From: an uncultured Eubacteriales bacterium
GTDB lineage: Bacteria; Bacillota; Clostridia; Oscillospirales; Acutalibacteraceae
Assembly: GCA_934476025.1 (NCBI GenBank)
Contig: CAKSNI010000005.1
Location: 1-15,576, forward strand
Reading direction: 5' to 3'
DNA length: 15,576 nucleotides
Shown: positions 1-6,640 of the stretch, one piece after another
Layout of the letters: each line of letters begins with the position of its first letter
How positions within the stretch are numbered: position 1 is the first letter of the stretch
The notes under the pieces: model-generated
Seen by the model: the letters and a program-made list of their open reading frames with translations, nothing else
Database searches by the model: none
Told to the model about the DNA's origin: nothing
Program-made: the position numbers and the translations under genes

Positions 1-377
1 GGATTACGCTGGTGATTGAACCGCTGAATACCCGGGTGGATCATCCCGGCTACTTCCTTACCCGGTCGCAGGATGCTTACCGCATTGTCCGGGAGGTCAA
101 CAGCCCTCAGGTCAAGGTGCTGTTTGATATATACCATCAGCAAATTACCGAAGGGGATATTCTTACCCGGATGCTGGAGGGGCTTTCCGATATCGGGCAT
201 ATCCATTTTGCCGGTTCAGCCGGTCGGCACGAGCCGGAAAACGGGGAAGTTTCCTATGAGTTTTTATTCCGTCGTCTTGGCCAGGCCGGGTATTCCCGGT
301 TTGCCGGGCTGGAGTATTTTCCGCAGTCCGATGCGGCCGGGAGTGTTCGCAAAGTTTGTCGGGAGCTTCGCGGATAA
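1..377 (+). CDS. Hydroxypyruvate isomerase-like TIM barrel protein (3' fragment)
   Basis: The reading frame is open to the left edge (first full codon at position 3), so only the C-terminal ~125 residues are present and the true start lies outside. The visible part has the layout of the Hyi/xylose-isomerase-like (AP endonuclease 2) TIM barrel family: VIEPLN near the start with a metal-binding Glu, then DIYHQQ with Asp and His, then HIHFAGSAGRHEPENGE, and finally GLEYFP with another Glu. The spacing of these acidic and His ligands matches hydroxypyruvate isomerases, which interconvert hydroxypyruvate and tartronate semialdehyde using a divalent metal. Related family members act on other keto sugars, so the substrate is not settled. 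The gene ends in TAA and is followed about 80 nt later by a terminator, so it is probably the last gene of an operon to the left. Family call is firm; substrate is inference. Confidence 0.8.
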   Translation, partial: ITLVIEPLNTRVDHPGYFLTRSQDAYRIVREVNSPQVKVLFDIYHQQITEGDILTRMLEGLSDIGHIHFAGSAGRHEPENGEVSYEFLFRRLGQAGYSRFAGLEYFPQSDAAGSVRKVCRELRG

Positions 378-455
378 CCGGGAGAGGCCGCGGTATGCCG
401 ATGGATTTTTCATTCAAAAGCAATGCGTCGCACGGGAAAATTCCGGCTTTTTGAT

Positions 456-477
456 GGGCGGAAATTCCGCTTTTTTT
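456..477 (+). terminator. Intrinsic terminator after the isomerase gene
   Basis: A GC-rich stem GCGGA (458-462), loop AAT and TCCGC (466-470) runs straight into seven T (471-477). The stem is short, but G-U pairs can extend it at the base. It separates the isomerase gene from the promoter at 507. Confidence 0.55.
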
Positions 478-506
478 CCACCGTGGCCACACGGCGAAAA
501 CAGGGA

Positions 507-535
507 TTGAATTTTAGCGGAAAATGTGATACAAT
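507..535 (+). promoter_or_regulatory. Sigma-70-type promoter of the rhamnose operon
   Basis: A -35 box TTGAAT (507-512) is separated by 17 nt from a -10 box TACAAT (530-535). The -10 is preceded by TG at 527-528, an extended -10 motif. Transcription should start near 542, giving a leader of about 52 nt before the GTG at 594. This makes the ATG at 540, also in frame with the glycosyltransferase, unusable as a start. Confidence 0.75.
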
Positions 536-557
536 ACCCATGTATGAGATGAGCAAG

Positions 558-588
558 AAGGCCTCCTTTTATCGGCCTTTCAGGAGGG
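558..588 (+). promoter_or_regulatory. Leader with ribosome binding site inside alternative hairpins
   Basis: The Shine-Dalgarno AGGAGGG (582-588) sits 5 nt before GTG 594 and decides that start. Upstream, CCTCCT (562-567) is its exact complement and could form a 6-bp hairpin hiding it. A competing hairpin, AAGGCC (558-563) with GGCCTT (574-579), shares bases 562-563 and would leave the site free. The two folds are mutually exclusive. The pairing is visible in the sequence; a regulatory role is inference. Confidence 0.4.
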
Positions 589-593
589 ATTTT

Positions 594-1388
594 GTGGAGA
601 ACGGGTTTCGGATTACCGTTTCCCTTGTCAATTATAACGGTGGTGGGGCGGTGGTGAAAACCGCTCGCTGTGTGCTGGAACAAACTAAAGCACATCCGGT
701 GGAACTGTTTGTTTTCGATAACGGCTCTTCCGACGGGTCGGATCGGGCTTTGGAAGCCATTCCGGGGGTGCGTTTGGTCCGCACCGGAAAAAACATCGGA
801 TTCGGGGCGGCCCACAACCGGATTCTTTTGGAAGAAACCGGCCGCTACCTGGCGGTCATCAACCCCGATATTTCATTTGATACCGATGTGCTTTCCCGGC
901 TTTGCGAGGTGCTGGAAGAACATCCGGAAATCGGTATGATTACCCCGCGGATTTTCGGCGCGGACGGGCAGGAGCAGTTCCTTCCGAAACGCACCCCGAC
1001 CAAAAGGTATGTTTTTCTCGGGCGGTTGTCCCGAATATTTCCCGGTTTTCGCAAATACCGCGATGAATACACCCGGGCCGGCGAACCGATGGAAGGGCTT
1101 TGTGAAATCGAAAACTGCACCGGCTGTTTTTTTGTGATTCGCAGTGAACTGTTCCGGGAAATCGGCGGTTTCGACGAAGGCTTTTTTATGTATTTTGAGG
1201 ATTCGGATCTGTCCCGTCGGGTGGGGCAGCGGGCCAAAATTGTTTTTGACGGAGATTGCCGGGTGACCCATTTGTGGAAACGGGAAAGCGCCGGAAGTCT
1301 TCGTTATCTGTTTATTCATTTAAAGTCCTGTTTTCGGTACTTCAAAAAATGGAGGAATCATCATGAAAATTCTGATCACCGGCTGTAA
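594..1388 (+). CDS. Family 2 glycosyltransferase (rhamnosyltransferase-like)
   Basis: A 264-residue GT-A glycosyltransferase that should move a sugar from a nucleotide donor to a cell-wall or surface glycan on the inner face of the membrane. Residues 8-17 (TVSLVNYNGG) are the N-terminal nucleotide-binding strand. NPD at 90-92 takes the place of the DxD metal motif, and FFMYFEDSDLSRR at 197-209 carries the acidic pair typical of the WbbL/rhamnosyltransferase-like GT2 group. There is no transmembrane domain; the C-terminal tail is basic. The GTG start at 594 is chosen because a strong AGGAGGG lies 5 nt upstream; ATGs further up lie at or before the predicted transcript start. The stop lies 26 nt inside rfbD, so translation is probably coupled. 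Sitting ahead of the dTDP-rhamnose genes, it most likely transfers rhamnose, but donor and acceptor are inferred from context. Confidence 0.85.
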   Translation: MENGFRITVSLVNYNGGGAVVKTARCVLEQTKAHPVELFVFDNGSSDGSDRALEAIPGVRLVRTGKNIGFGAAHNRILLEETGRYLAVINPDISFDTDVLSRLCEVLEEHPEIGMITPRIFGADGQEQFLPKRTPTKRYVFLGRLSRIFPGFRKYRDEYTRAGEPMEGLCEIENCTGCFFVIRSELFREIGGFDEGFFMYFEDSDLSRRVGQRAKIVFDGDCRVTHLWKRESAGSLRYLFIHLKSCFRYFKKWRNHHENSDHRL

Positions 1389-2274
1389 CGGCCAACTCGG
1401 CAGCGAACTGACCGGAATCCTTTCGGAAATGCACAGTGAGATCGGCCCGATCAGCGAGGAATATCGGGACGCTCAGGTTGTGGCGGTGGATGTGGATACG
1501 CTGGATATTGCGGATCACGATGCCGTGATGTGCTTTGTACGCAAGTGCGAACCGGATCTGATTATCAACTGTGCGGCCATGACCAATGTTGACGGCTGCG
1601 AAACCATGCTGGAAACGGCCTATCAGGTCAATTCGGCCGGTCCGCGCAATCTGGCCATGGCGGCCGATGCCGCCGGGGCGAAACTGGTTCATGTTTCTAC
1701 CGATTATGTTTTTGCCGGAACCGGTAACCGCCCGTTCTGTGAATGGGATTCGGTGGATCCGCAGAGCGTCTACGGAAAAAGCAAGGCGCTCGGCGAAACC
1801 TATGCGGCCCGTTTCTGCAAAGAAACCTTTATTGTCCGTACCTCCTGGCTGTACGGGTTCCAGGGGAAAAACTTTGTAAAAACCGTTCGTCGGGTGCTCA
1901 GAGAAAAGGGAAGTATGACGGTAGTCAACGACCAGCGCGGCAACCCCACCTATGCCAACGATTTGGCGCACCATATTCTGAAACTGGCGGTAACGGATGA
2001 CTACGGCACTTACCACTGCACCGGAAACGGAGAATGCTCCTGGTATGAATTTGCCCGGGAAATTGCCGCTCTTTCGGGCATTACCGCACCGGTTCTTCCC
2101 TGTACCAGCGAAGAATACGAGCAGGCTACCCACTGTCCGACCAAGCGCCCGGCCTATTCTTCTCTTTCTCACCTGGCTTTGCAATGTGCAGTCGGAGATG
2201 AAATGCGTCCGTGGAAAGAGGCTCTGAAAAGTTTTCTTGCTCGTCTGGATGCTGCCGAAGCGCAGCAGGGATAA
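1363..2274 (+). CDS. rfbD: dTDP-4-dehydrorhamnose reductase
   Basis: A 303-residue extended short-chain dehydrogenase/reductase performing the last step of dTDP-L-rhamnose synthesis: NAD(P)H reduction of dTDP-4-dehydro-L-rhamnose. The N-terminus has the Rossmann motif GCNGQLG (residues 7-13). STDYVF (112-117) and the catalytic YGKSK (Tyr137, Lys141) follow at the usual spacing, and the C-terminal half has RTSWLYG and RGNPTYANDLA as in RmlD. Length is normal (about 280-300). ATG 1363 has GGAGGA starting at 1351; it overlaps the glycosyltransferase end by 26 nt. The next gene starts 29 nt after its stop. The gene order D-B-C behind a GT2 gene fits a wall-polysaccharide rhamnose operon. I see no anomaly. 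Confidence 0.93.
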   Translation: MKILITGCNGQLGSELTGILSEMHSEIGPISEEYRDAQVVAVDVDTLDIADHDAVMCFVRKCEPDLIINCAAMTNVDGCETMLETAYQVNSAGPRNLAMAADAAGAKLVHVSTDYVFAGTGNRPFCEWDSVDPQSVYGKSKALGETYAARFCKETFIVRTSWLYGFQGKNFVKTVRRVLREKGSMTVVNDQRGNPTYANDLAHHILKLAVTDDYGTYHCTGNGECSWYEFAREIAALSGITAPVLPCTSEEYEQATHCPTKRPAYSSLSHLALQCAVGDEMRPWKEALKSFLARLDAAEAQQG

Positions 2275-2303
2275 AAAACCAAACCGAAAGGAATCAAAGG
2301 ACT

Positions 2304-3371
2304 ATGAAAACCTATCTTGTGACCGGCGGCGCCGGGTTTATCGGCTCGAATTTTGTTCTGTATATGCTGGCGAAGTATCCGGATGTGCGGATTCTCAATG
2401 TGGATAAGCTGACCTATGCCGGCAACCTCGAAAACCTGAAAGAGGTGGAAAACCACCCCAATTACCGGTTTGTACAGGCGGATATCTGTGATAAGGAAGC
2501 GATTTCCAAATTGTTCCGGGAAGAAGAAATTGACTATGTGGTGAATTTTGCCGCGGAAAGCCATGTTGACCGCTCCATCAGCAATCCGGAAATTTTTGTA
2601 AAAACCAATGTTCTCGGAACGGTCAATATGCTGCAGTGCGCCAAAGAAGCCTGGCAGATCGGGGACGACACCTATAAAGAAGGGGTGAAGTACCTGCAGG
2701 TTTCCACCGATGAAGTTTACGGTTCCCTCGGTGAAACGGGGTATTTTACCGAAACCACTCCGCTGGATCCGCATTCCCCCTATTCTTCCAGCAAGGCCAG
2801 CGCCGATCTGTTTGTCAAGGCTTTTTCCGACACCTATCATTTTCCGGTGAACATCACCCGCTGCTCCAACAACTACGGGCCTTATCAGTTCCCCGAAAAA
2901 CTCATTCCGCTTATTATGAATAATACTCTGTCCCATAAGGAGCTTCCGGTTTACGGGGACGGAATGCAGATTCGTGACTGGCTGTATGTGGAGGATCACT
3001 GCAAAGCCATCGATATGGTGATCCGTTCCGGCCGTCTGGGTGAGGTATACAATGTCGGCGGTCATAACGAAAAGCCGAATATTTTCATCGTAAAATCCAT
3101 CATTTCCTATATCCGGGAAAATGTGGATGATACCGTCGGAGAACACATGATTCGTCATGTCACCGACCGGAAAGGCCACGATCGCCGCTACGGCATTGAT
3201 CCGCAGAAAATCAAGGATGAATTGGGCTGGTATCCGGAAACCTGCTTTGAAGTAGGCATTCAGAAAACGCTGAAATGGTATCTGACCCATCGGGATTGGA
3301 TGGAAAACGTGGTCAACGGCGATTACGCCAAATACTACGAAAAGATGTACAGCGGAAAGAAGGAACTGTAA
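2304..3371 (+). CDS. rfbB: dTDP-glucose 4,6-dehydratase
   Basis: A 355-residue NAD+-dependent extended SDR that converts dTDP-D-glucose to dTDP-4-dehydro-6-deoxy-D-glucose, the second step of the rhamnose pathway. Residues 7-15 (TGGAGFIGS) bind NAD+. AAESHVDRSI lies at 83-92. STDEVYG (134-140) holds the Thr135-Asp136-Glu137 dehydration residues, and YSSSK (160-164) the catalytic Tyr and Lys. NNYGPYQFPEKLIP follows, as in RmlB. Start ATG 2304 is preceded by AAAGG; the frame is open further upstream but that part would read over rfbD and has no family similarity. Length is standard. Its TAA stop overlaps the next ATG by one base (TAATG), so translation is coupled to rfbC. Confidence 0.95.
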   Translation: MKTYLVTGGAGFIGSNFVLYMLAKYPDVRILNVDKLTYAGNLENLKEVENHPNYRFVQADICDKEAISKLFREEEIDYVVNFAAESHVDRSISNPEIFVKTNVLGTVNMLQCAKEAWQIGDDTYKEGVKYLQVSTDEVYGSLGETGYFTETTPLDPHSPYSSSKASADLFVKAFSDTYHFPVNITRCSNNYGPYQFPEKLIPLIMNNTLSHKELPVYGDGMQIRDWLYVEDHCKAIDMVIRSGRLGEVYNVGGHNEKPNIFIVKSIISYIRENVDDTVGEHMIRHVTDRKGHDRRYGIDPQKIKDELGWYPETCFEVGIQKTLKWYLTHRDWMENVVNGDYAKYYEKMYSGKKEL

Positions 3372-3928
3372 TGGCGGAAAAACACGGAAACTTTACCTTT
3401 ATCAAAACCGAAATTGACGGGGTGATCCTGGTGGAACCGACGGCCTACGGTGATCGCCGCGGCTACTTTATGGAAACCTATCAGGAAGAAAATTTCAAGG
3501 CCGGCGGCATTGATGTTGATTTCGTGCAGGACAATCAGTCCATGTCGGTCAAGGGCGTCCTCAGAGGGCTGCATTTTCAGAAAGAATTTCCGCAGTCAAA
3601 ACTGGTGCGCTGCATCCGCGGCCGGGTGTATGATGTTGCCGTCGATCTTCGCAAGGGGAGCAAAACCTACGGCAAATATGTCGGGGTGGAACTATCGGCC
3701 GAAAACAAACGGCAGTTCTTTATTCCGAAGAATTTTGCCCACGGTTTTCTGGTGCTTTCCGATGAAGCGGAATTTGTGTATAAAGTTGATGATTTTTATC
3801 ATCCGGGGGATGAAGGCGGCCTGGCCTATGACGATCCGGATGTCGGGATTGACTGGCCGATGGAAGAGGGAATGAAAATCACCCTTTCGGATAAAGACGA
3901 AAAAAATCCGCGCCTGAAAGATCTGTAA
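3371..3928 (+). CDS. rfbC: dTDP-4-dehydrorhamnose 3,5-epimerase
   Basis: A 185-residue cupin-fold epimerase that inverts C3 and C5 of dTDP-4-dehydro-6-deoxyglucose, the third step of dTDP-L-rhamnose synthesis. RGLHFQ (65-70) carries the catalytic base His68. FIPKNFAHGF (117-126) and the FVYKVDDFYHP segment (135-145), with a probable catalytic Tyr137, match RmlC. The end, DEKNPRLKDL, resembles the usual RmlC C-terminus. Length is typical. ATG 3371 overlaps the rfbB stop in TAATG, with AAGAAGGAAC upstream as ribosome binding site. rfbA (glucose-1-phosphate thymidylyltransferase), often adjacent, does not follow; the next gene is an unrelated lipoprotein 54 nt downstream. Confidence 0.94.
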   Translation: MAEKHGNFTFIKTEIDGVILVEPTAYGDRRGYFMETYQEENFKAGGIDVDFVQDNQSMSVKGVLRGLHFQKEFPQSKLVRCIRGRVYDVAVDLRKGSKTYGKYVGVELSAENKRQFFIPKNFAHGFLVLSDEAEFVYKVDDFYHPGDEGGLAYDDPDVGIDWPMEEGMKITLSDKDEKNPRLKDL

Positions 3929-3982
3929 GGGCTTTTGAATCGGCCTGAGCCGAAAACACAAAGGAATATAAGGAACAGGAAT

Positions 3983-4777
3983 ATGATCAAAAAAATACTG
4001 GCCGTCTTTCTGAGCGGCTGCCTGCTTTTCGGGCTGTGCGGTTGTCAAAAGAAGGACGCAACGGAAGATCGCTTTAAAGACGAAACGGTCTTGTTTGATG
4101 CCTCAAAGCAGGAATTGGTTTCGTCATCCCAGGATTCGACGCCATCTTCGGAATCCGCCGAATCATCCGAATCGGAAAATCCTTCCGATTCCGGCGAAGG
4201 GAAACCGAGGAAAGAAGAAGTCCAGCTGGTGCAGACCGGGGAAGTTCCGACCCCTGATGTGGATGAAATGTTCGTTCTGGCGGAACGGATTTATCGGGAT
4301 CTGACCCATTATACCTTCGGAATCGACCCGGATCTCGGAGCGTTTCCCATAACGGTTGACGGGGAAACCAACAGTTATTTCCGGGTTCATGATAAGCGGT
4401 TCGATTCGGTGGAGGAACTGGAAAATTATCTCAATGCGCTGTTTACCGAAAGCTGCCGGGACACTTTTTACGAAAAGAACCGGTTTGCGGATCATGACGG
4501 GCATTTGTATGCCATAATCGGGGCAGTGGCGGAAAATCCCCTTTATGCCGGATATTCGCTGAAACTGCAGAAACAGACCACCATGCGAATCATGTTTGAC
4601 GCAACCGTGTATTCCTATAAATCCTATGAAGATCTGGAAGCGGCCGAAGCAAAGGAACCCTTTGTTGGAGTTCCGGAAGATGCGTCGGCTTACGACACCG
4701 CAACGGTTTCCTACACCATGGAAATCGGAGAGGATGGGATGACCTGGCGGTTCTCTGAATTCTCGGGCATTCGCTGA
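3983..4777 (+). CDS. Lipoprotein with Ser-rich linker and IseA-like domain
   Basis: A 264-residue secreted lipoprotein. Residues 1-20 are a signal peptide (Lys-Lys, then a hydrophobic stretch) ending in the lipobox LCGC, so Cys21 should be lipidated and the protein held on the outer face of the membrane. About residues 46-72 form a Ser/Glu-rich linker of low complexity, long enough to reach into the wall. The C-terminal ~170 residues contain YFRVHDKRFDSVEELENYL and GHLYAI, and end in a WRFSEF strand. That pattern resembles the IseA/YoeB family of DL-endopeptidase inhibitors; I recognise it from the motif pattern only, so this is tentative. ATG 3983 follows AGGAACAGGA. It lies in the rhamnose operon, which supports a wall-related role by context. 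Confidence 0.7.
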   Translation: MIKKILAVFLSGCLLFGLCGCQKKDATEDRFKDETVLFDASKQELVSSSQDSTPSSESAESSESENPSDSGEGKPRKEEVQLVQTGEVPTPDVDEMFVLAERIYRDLTHYTFGIDPDLGAFPITVDGETNSYFRVHDKRFDSVEELENYLNALFTESCRDTFYEKNRFADHDGHLYAIIGAVAENPLYAGYSLKLQKQTTMRIMFDATVYSYKSYEDLEAAEAKEPFVGVPEDASAYDTATVSYTMEIGEDGMTWRFSEFSGIR

Positions 4778-4826
4778 AAATAGAAAGTGCCGTCGAAAGC
4801 GGCGGCCGGGAAAGGAAAGAATCAAA

Positions 4827-5561
4827 ATGTATTACGAAACCGTGATCCGGAATATGCAGGATTTCTTTAAAGAAAACGGCATTGTGCCGGGCGAAGGCGG
4901 CGTTTTTGTCGGAAAGGGAAAGAAAATCCGCATTTCCTATCGCTCCGACCGAAAGGTGTACGAATGCGCCGTTGCGGACGAAAACAGCGATTCCTATAAA
5001 ATTGTTTCAACCTATTTGTTTGATGAAACTCAAACCGAACGGGATGCGGAAAGCGTAGCCATTGATTTTGTGGATACCCTGCAGAAGGAACTGGGGCTGA
5101 CGGCCCGCCGTGAGGCGGCTCAGGTGGAACTGCCGGATGCCGGCCGGGGCGAAAAAATCGGATTTGCCGGGCTGACGCAGAAACTGCTGGCGATTTTCCC
5201 GGATTATAAGGAATCCTATAAGGAACATGTTGCCCGGTACGGCAAGCTGCTTTTCGTGCAGTTTGCGAAAGAAACCTTTATTCCGGCCATGCGGGAGGTG
5301 CTTGCCTCCGGCAATCAGAAAAAGGCCAAAAAACTGTTCGATGCCCTCGGAGATTTGCTGGTCAATTGCGACAGTGAGGTAGCCCCGGTGATCGTGGCCC
5401 TGGCAGCCGCTTCGACCTATCATATTGAAAACGCCAATGACATTTTCAAAGAAGCCTCGGCGGAATGCCCGGCTTTATATTCCCAGGCGCTGGCCTTCCA
5501 GCGTCAGCTGGCACACAATAAAAAGCTGCAGGAAACCCTGTTAAAAGATCCGTCCTGCTGA
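4827..5561 (+). CDS. Conserved hypothetical cytoplasmic protein (DUF7674-like C-terminal half)
   Basis: A 244-residue soluble protein without signal peptide or membrane segment. The N-terminal ~95 residues (strands such as KKIRISYRSDRKVYECAV) look like a small alpha/beta domain. After an Ala/Glu-rich link, residues ~115-244 are almost entirely helical: a LLAIFPDYKESYKEHVARYG segment, then repeated Ala/Leu helices. That half resembles the DUF7674-type helical domain; this comes from motif pattern only. No catalytic motif is recognised. ATG 4827 follows GGAAAGGAAAG at a normal distance. It is the last gene of the rhamnose operon: the stop falls directly in front of a perfect terminator hairpin. 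Function unknown. Confidence 0.65.
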   Translation: MYYETVIRNMQDFFKENGIVPGEGGVFVGKGKKIRISYRSDRKVYECAVADENSDSYKIVSTYLFDETQTERDAESVAIDFVDTLQKELGLTARREAAQVELPDAGRGEKIGFAGLTQKLLAIFPDYKESYKEHVARYGKLLFVQFAKETFIPAMREVLASGNQKKAKKLFDALGDLLVNCDSEVAPVIVALAAASTYHIENANDIFKEASAECPALYSQALAFQRQLAHNKKLQETLLKDPSC

Positions 5562-5562
5562 A

Positions 5563-5609
5563 AAAAGCCCGGCCGCGAAAATGATTTCGCGGCCGGGCTT
5601 TTGTTCTCA
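5563..5609 (+). terminator. Terminator of the rhamnose operon
   Basis: Arms 5563-5580 and 5585-5602 form a perfect 18-bp inverted repeat with a 4-nt loop (ATGA). It begins with AAAA, has the GC core AGCCCGGCCGCG, and ends in TTTT plus TTGTT. The A and T tails make it usable on both strands. It starts 2 nt after the upstream stop codon. Confidence 0.93.
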
Positions 5610-5675
5610 TTCCGCAAAAGCGGGTATTGGTCGGGGCCGTTCTTTTCGAAGCGTTGCTTCGTTGCGGCGGCTGCG

Positions 5676-5714
5676 AAAAAACGAGCCGATCCCAAAATGG
5701 AATCGGCTCGTTTT
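5676..5714 (-). terminator. Terminator for the glnN-araC transcript
   Basis: ACGAGCCGAT (5681-5690) pairs with ATCGGCTCGT (5702-5711); AAAA before and TTTT after extend the stem. Read on the minus strand it ends in six T, so it should stop transcription coming from the araC gene 76 nt upstream. With the hairpin at 5563 it insulates two convergent operons. Confidence 0.8.
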
Positions 5715-5789
5715 CGCTGAAAAACAGGGGAACGGAGCAGAAAATCGCTTTGGCCGGCCATGCACCGGGTTTCCCCGAACCGCGACGGT

Positions 5790-6503
5790 TCAGGAACGAT
5801 TGCGGCGGAACTGACTGGGGGTGTTATTCATCCATTTCCGGAATACCCGGTTAAAGGTTCGCACATTATCATACCCCACGGCGTAGGCGATATCGGTGAT
5901 GGAAAGAGAGGTATTTTTGAGCAGCATACCGGCTTTGGAAATCCGCAGATAGTTGATATAGGCCGGAAAGGTGATATCCATTTTTTGAGAAAATTCCCGG
6001 GAAAGCCGGTAGTAAGAACAGTTTAACGCACCCGCCACGGATTCCAGAGATATTTTTTCCTCAAAATGACGGGCGCAGTAATCGGTTGCCCGGTATAAAA
6101 GGCCGGATTGCCCGGAATTACGCCGGTTCCAGATTAAATGAGGGAGCAAATCCGAAAAAATCAGATTGATGCAGCCGCACAGGTAGGCCTGAAAGCCGAA
6201 TTGGTTTTCGTCCGGTCCGGAAAAATTTTCGTAGGAATGCAGTTGCCACAGCACCGAAAGGGTGAGCGGCATTTCACTGCAATCAAAAACATTGGGGGCA
6301 AAAAGACCGGGAGAACAGTACTCCTGGGCGTAAGAAAGGATTTCAGGGCGGAAAATAAACAGGAAAAACCGGGCATCCGCCGAAGCCTTGTAACAGTGAA
6401 GCTGATGGGGGTATACCAAAATGAGTTCATTTTTATGCAGCTTTAAGGTCCGGTTGTTGATGTGAGCCAAAACTTCTCCTTCGGAAATGAAAACCATTTC
6501 CAT
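5790..6503 (-). CDS. AraC-family transcriptional regulator (intact part of the frame)
   Basis: The 237-residue open frame encodes an AraC/XylS regulator. Its N-terminal ~110 residues are a cupin-like effector domain (MVFISEGEVLAHINNR, then LILVYPHQLHCY). The C-terminal ~100 residues hold two helix-turn-helix units (ISLESVAGALNCSYYRLSREF and LSITDIAYAVGYDNVRTFNRVF) with the family ending FRKWMNNTPSQFR. ATG 6503 has no ribosome binding site and cuts into the first cupin strand. The family's usual N-terminus continues upstream in the same frame (KKYKLEFYSH, then LHEEME), back to ATG 6614 with a strong AGGAGG. That longer frame is broken by TAA at codon 15 (see 6504-6614). It lies 26 nt behind glnN and is probably co-transcribed with it. 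It may be a pseudogene or be translated from an unusual start; effector unknown. Confidence 0.75.
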   Translation of the reverse strand: MEMVFISEGEVLAHINNRTLKLHKNELILVYPHQLHCYKASADARFFLFIFRPEILSYAQEYCSPGLFAPNVFDCSEMPLTLSVLWQLHSYENFSGPDENQFGFQAYLCGCINLIFSDLLPHLIWNRRNSGQSGLLYRATDYCARHFEEKISLESVAGALNCSYYRLSREFSQKMDITFPAYINYLRISKAGMLLKNTSLSITDIAYAVGYDNVRTFNRVFRKWMNNTPSQFRRNRS

Positions 6504-6614
6504 TTCTTCATGCAGATTCGGTCGTTCGGAAAGCCGGGTGTGACTGTAAAATTCCAGTTTGTACTTCTTTTATTCGTAATGCCCCCAAAACGCCGGTGCT
6601 TTGAAATTGTCCAT
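6504..6614 (-). other. 5' end of the araC gene with an in-frame TAA at codon 15
   Basis: On the minus strand, ATG at 6614 follows an AAGGAGGAG ribosome binding site at 6617-6625. It reads MDNFKAPAFWGHYE, then TAA (6572-6570), then KKYKLEFYSHTRLSERPNLH running in the same frame into the AraC protein at 6503. Full length without the stop would be 274 residues, the normal size for a cupin-AraC regulator. The only defect is this one codon; no frame change is needed. TAA is an ordinary stop elsewhere in the window (for example rfbD, rfbC), so recoding is unlikely. Confidence 0.75.
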
Positions 6615-6640
6615 AGCTCCTCCTTTTCCTGCGGAAAAAA

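Noticed and set aside
540..593. Upstream ATG starts (540, 549) for the glycosyltransferase
   Set aside because: The predicted transcript starts near 542 and neither ATG has a ribosome binding site; GTG 594 has AGGAGGG at ideal distance and starts right before the GT2 strand.
1342..2184. Minus-strand open frame of 280 codons over rfbD
   Set aside because: It is antisense to rfbD, without a ribosome binding site or known domain.
2169..3290. Minus-strand open frame of 373 codons over rfbD/rfbB
   Set aside because: It is antisense to rfbB, whose catalytic motifs are all intact; the antisense translation has no motif.
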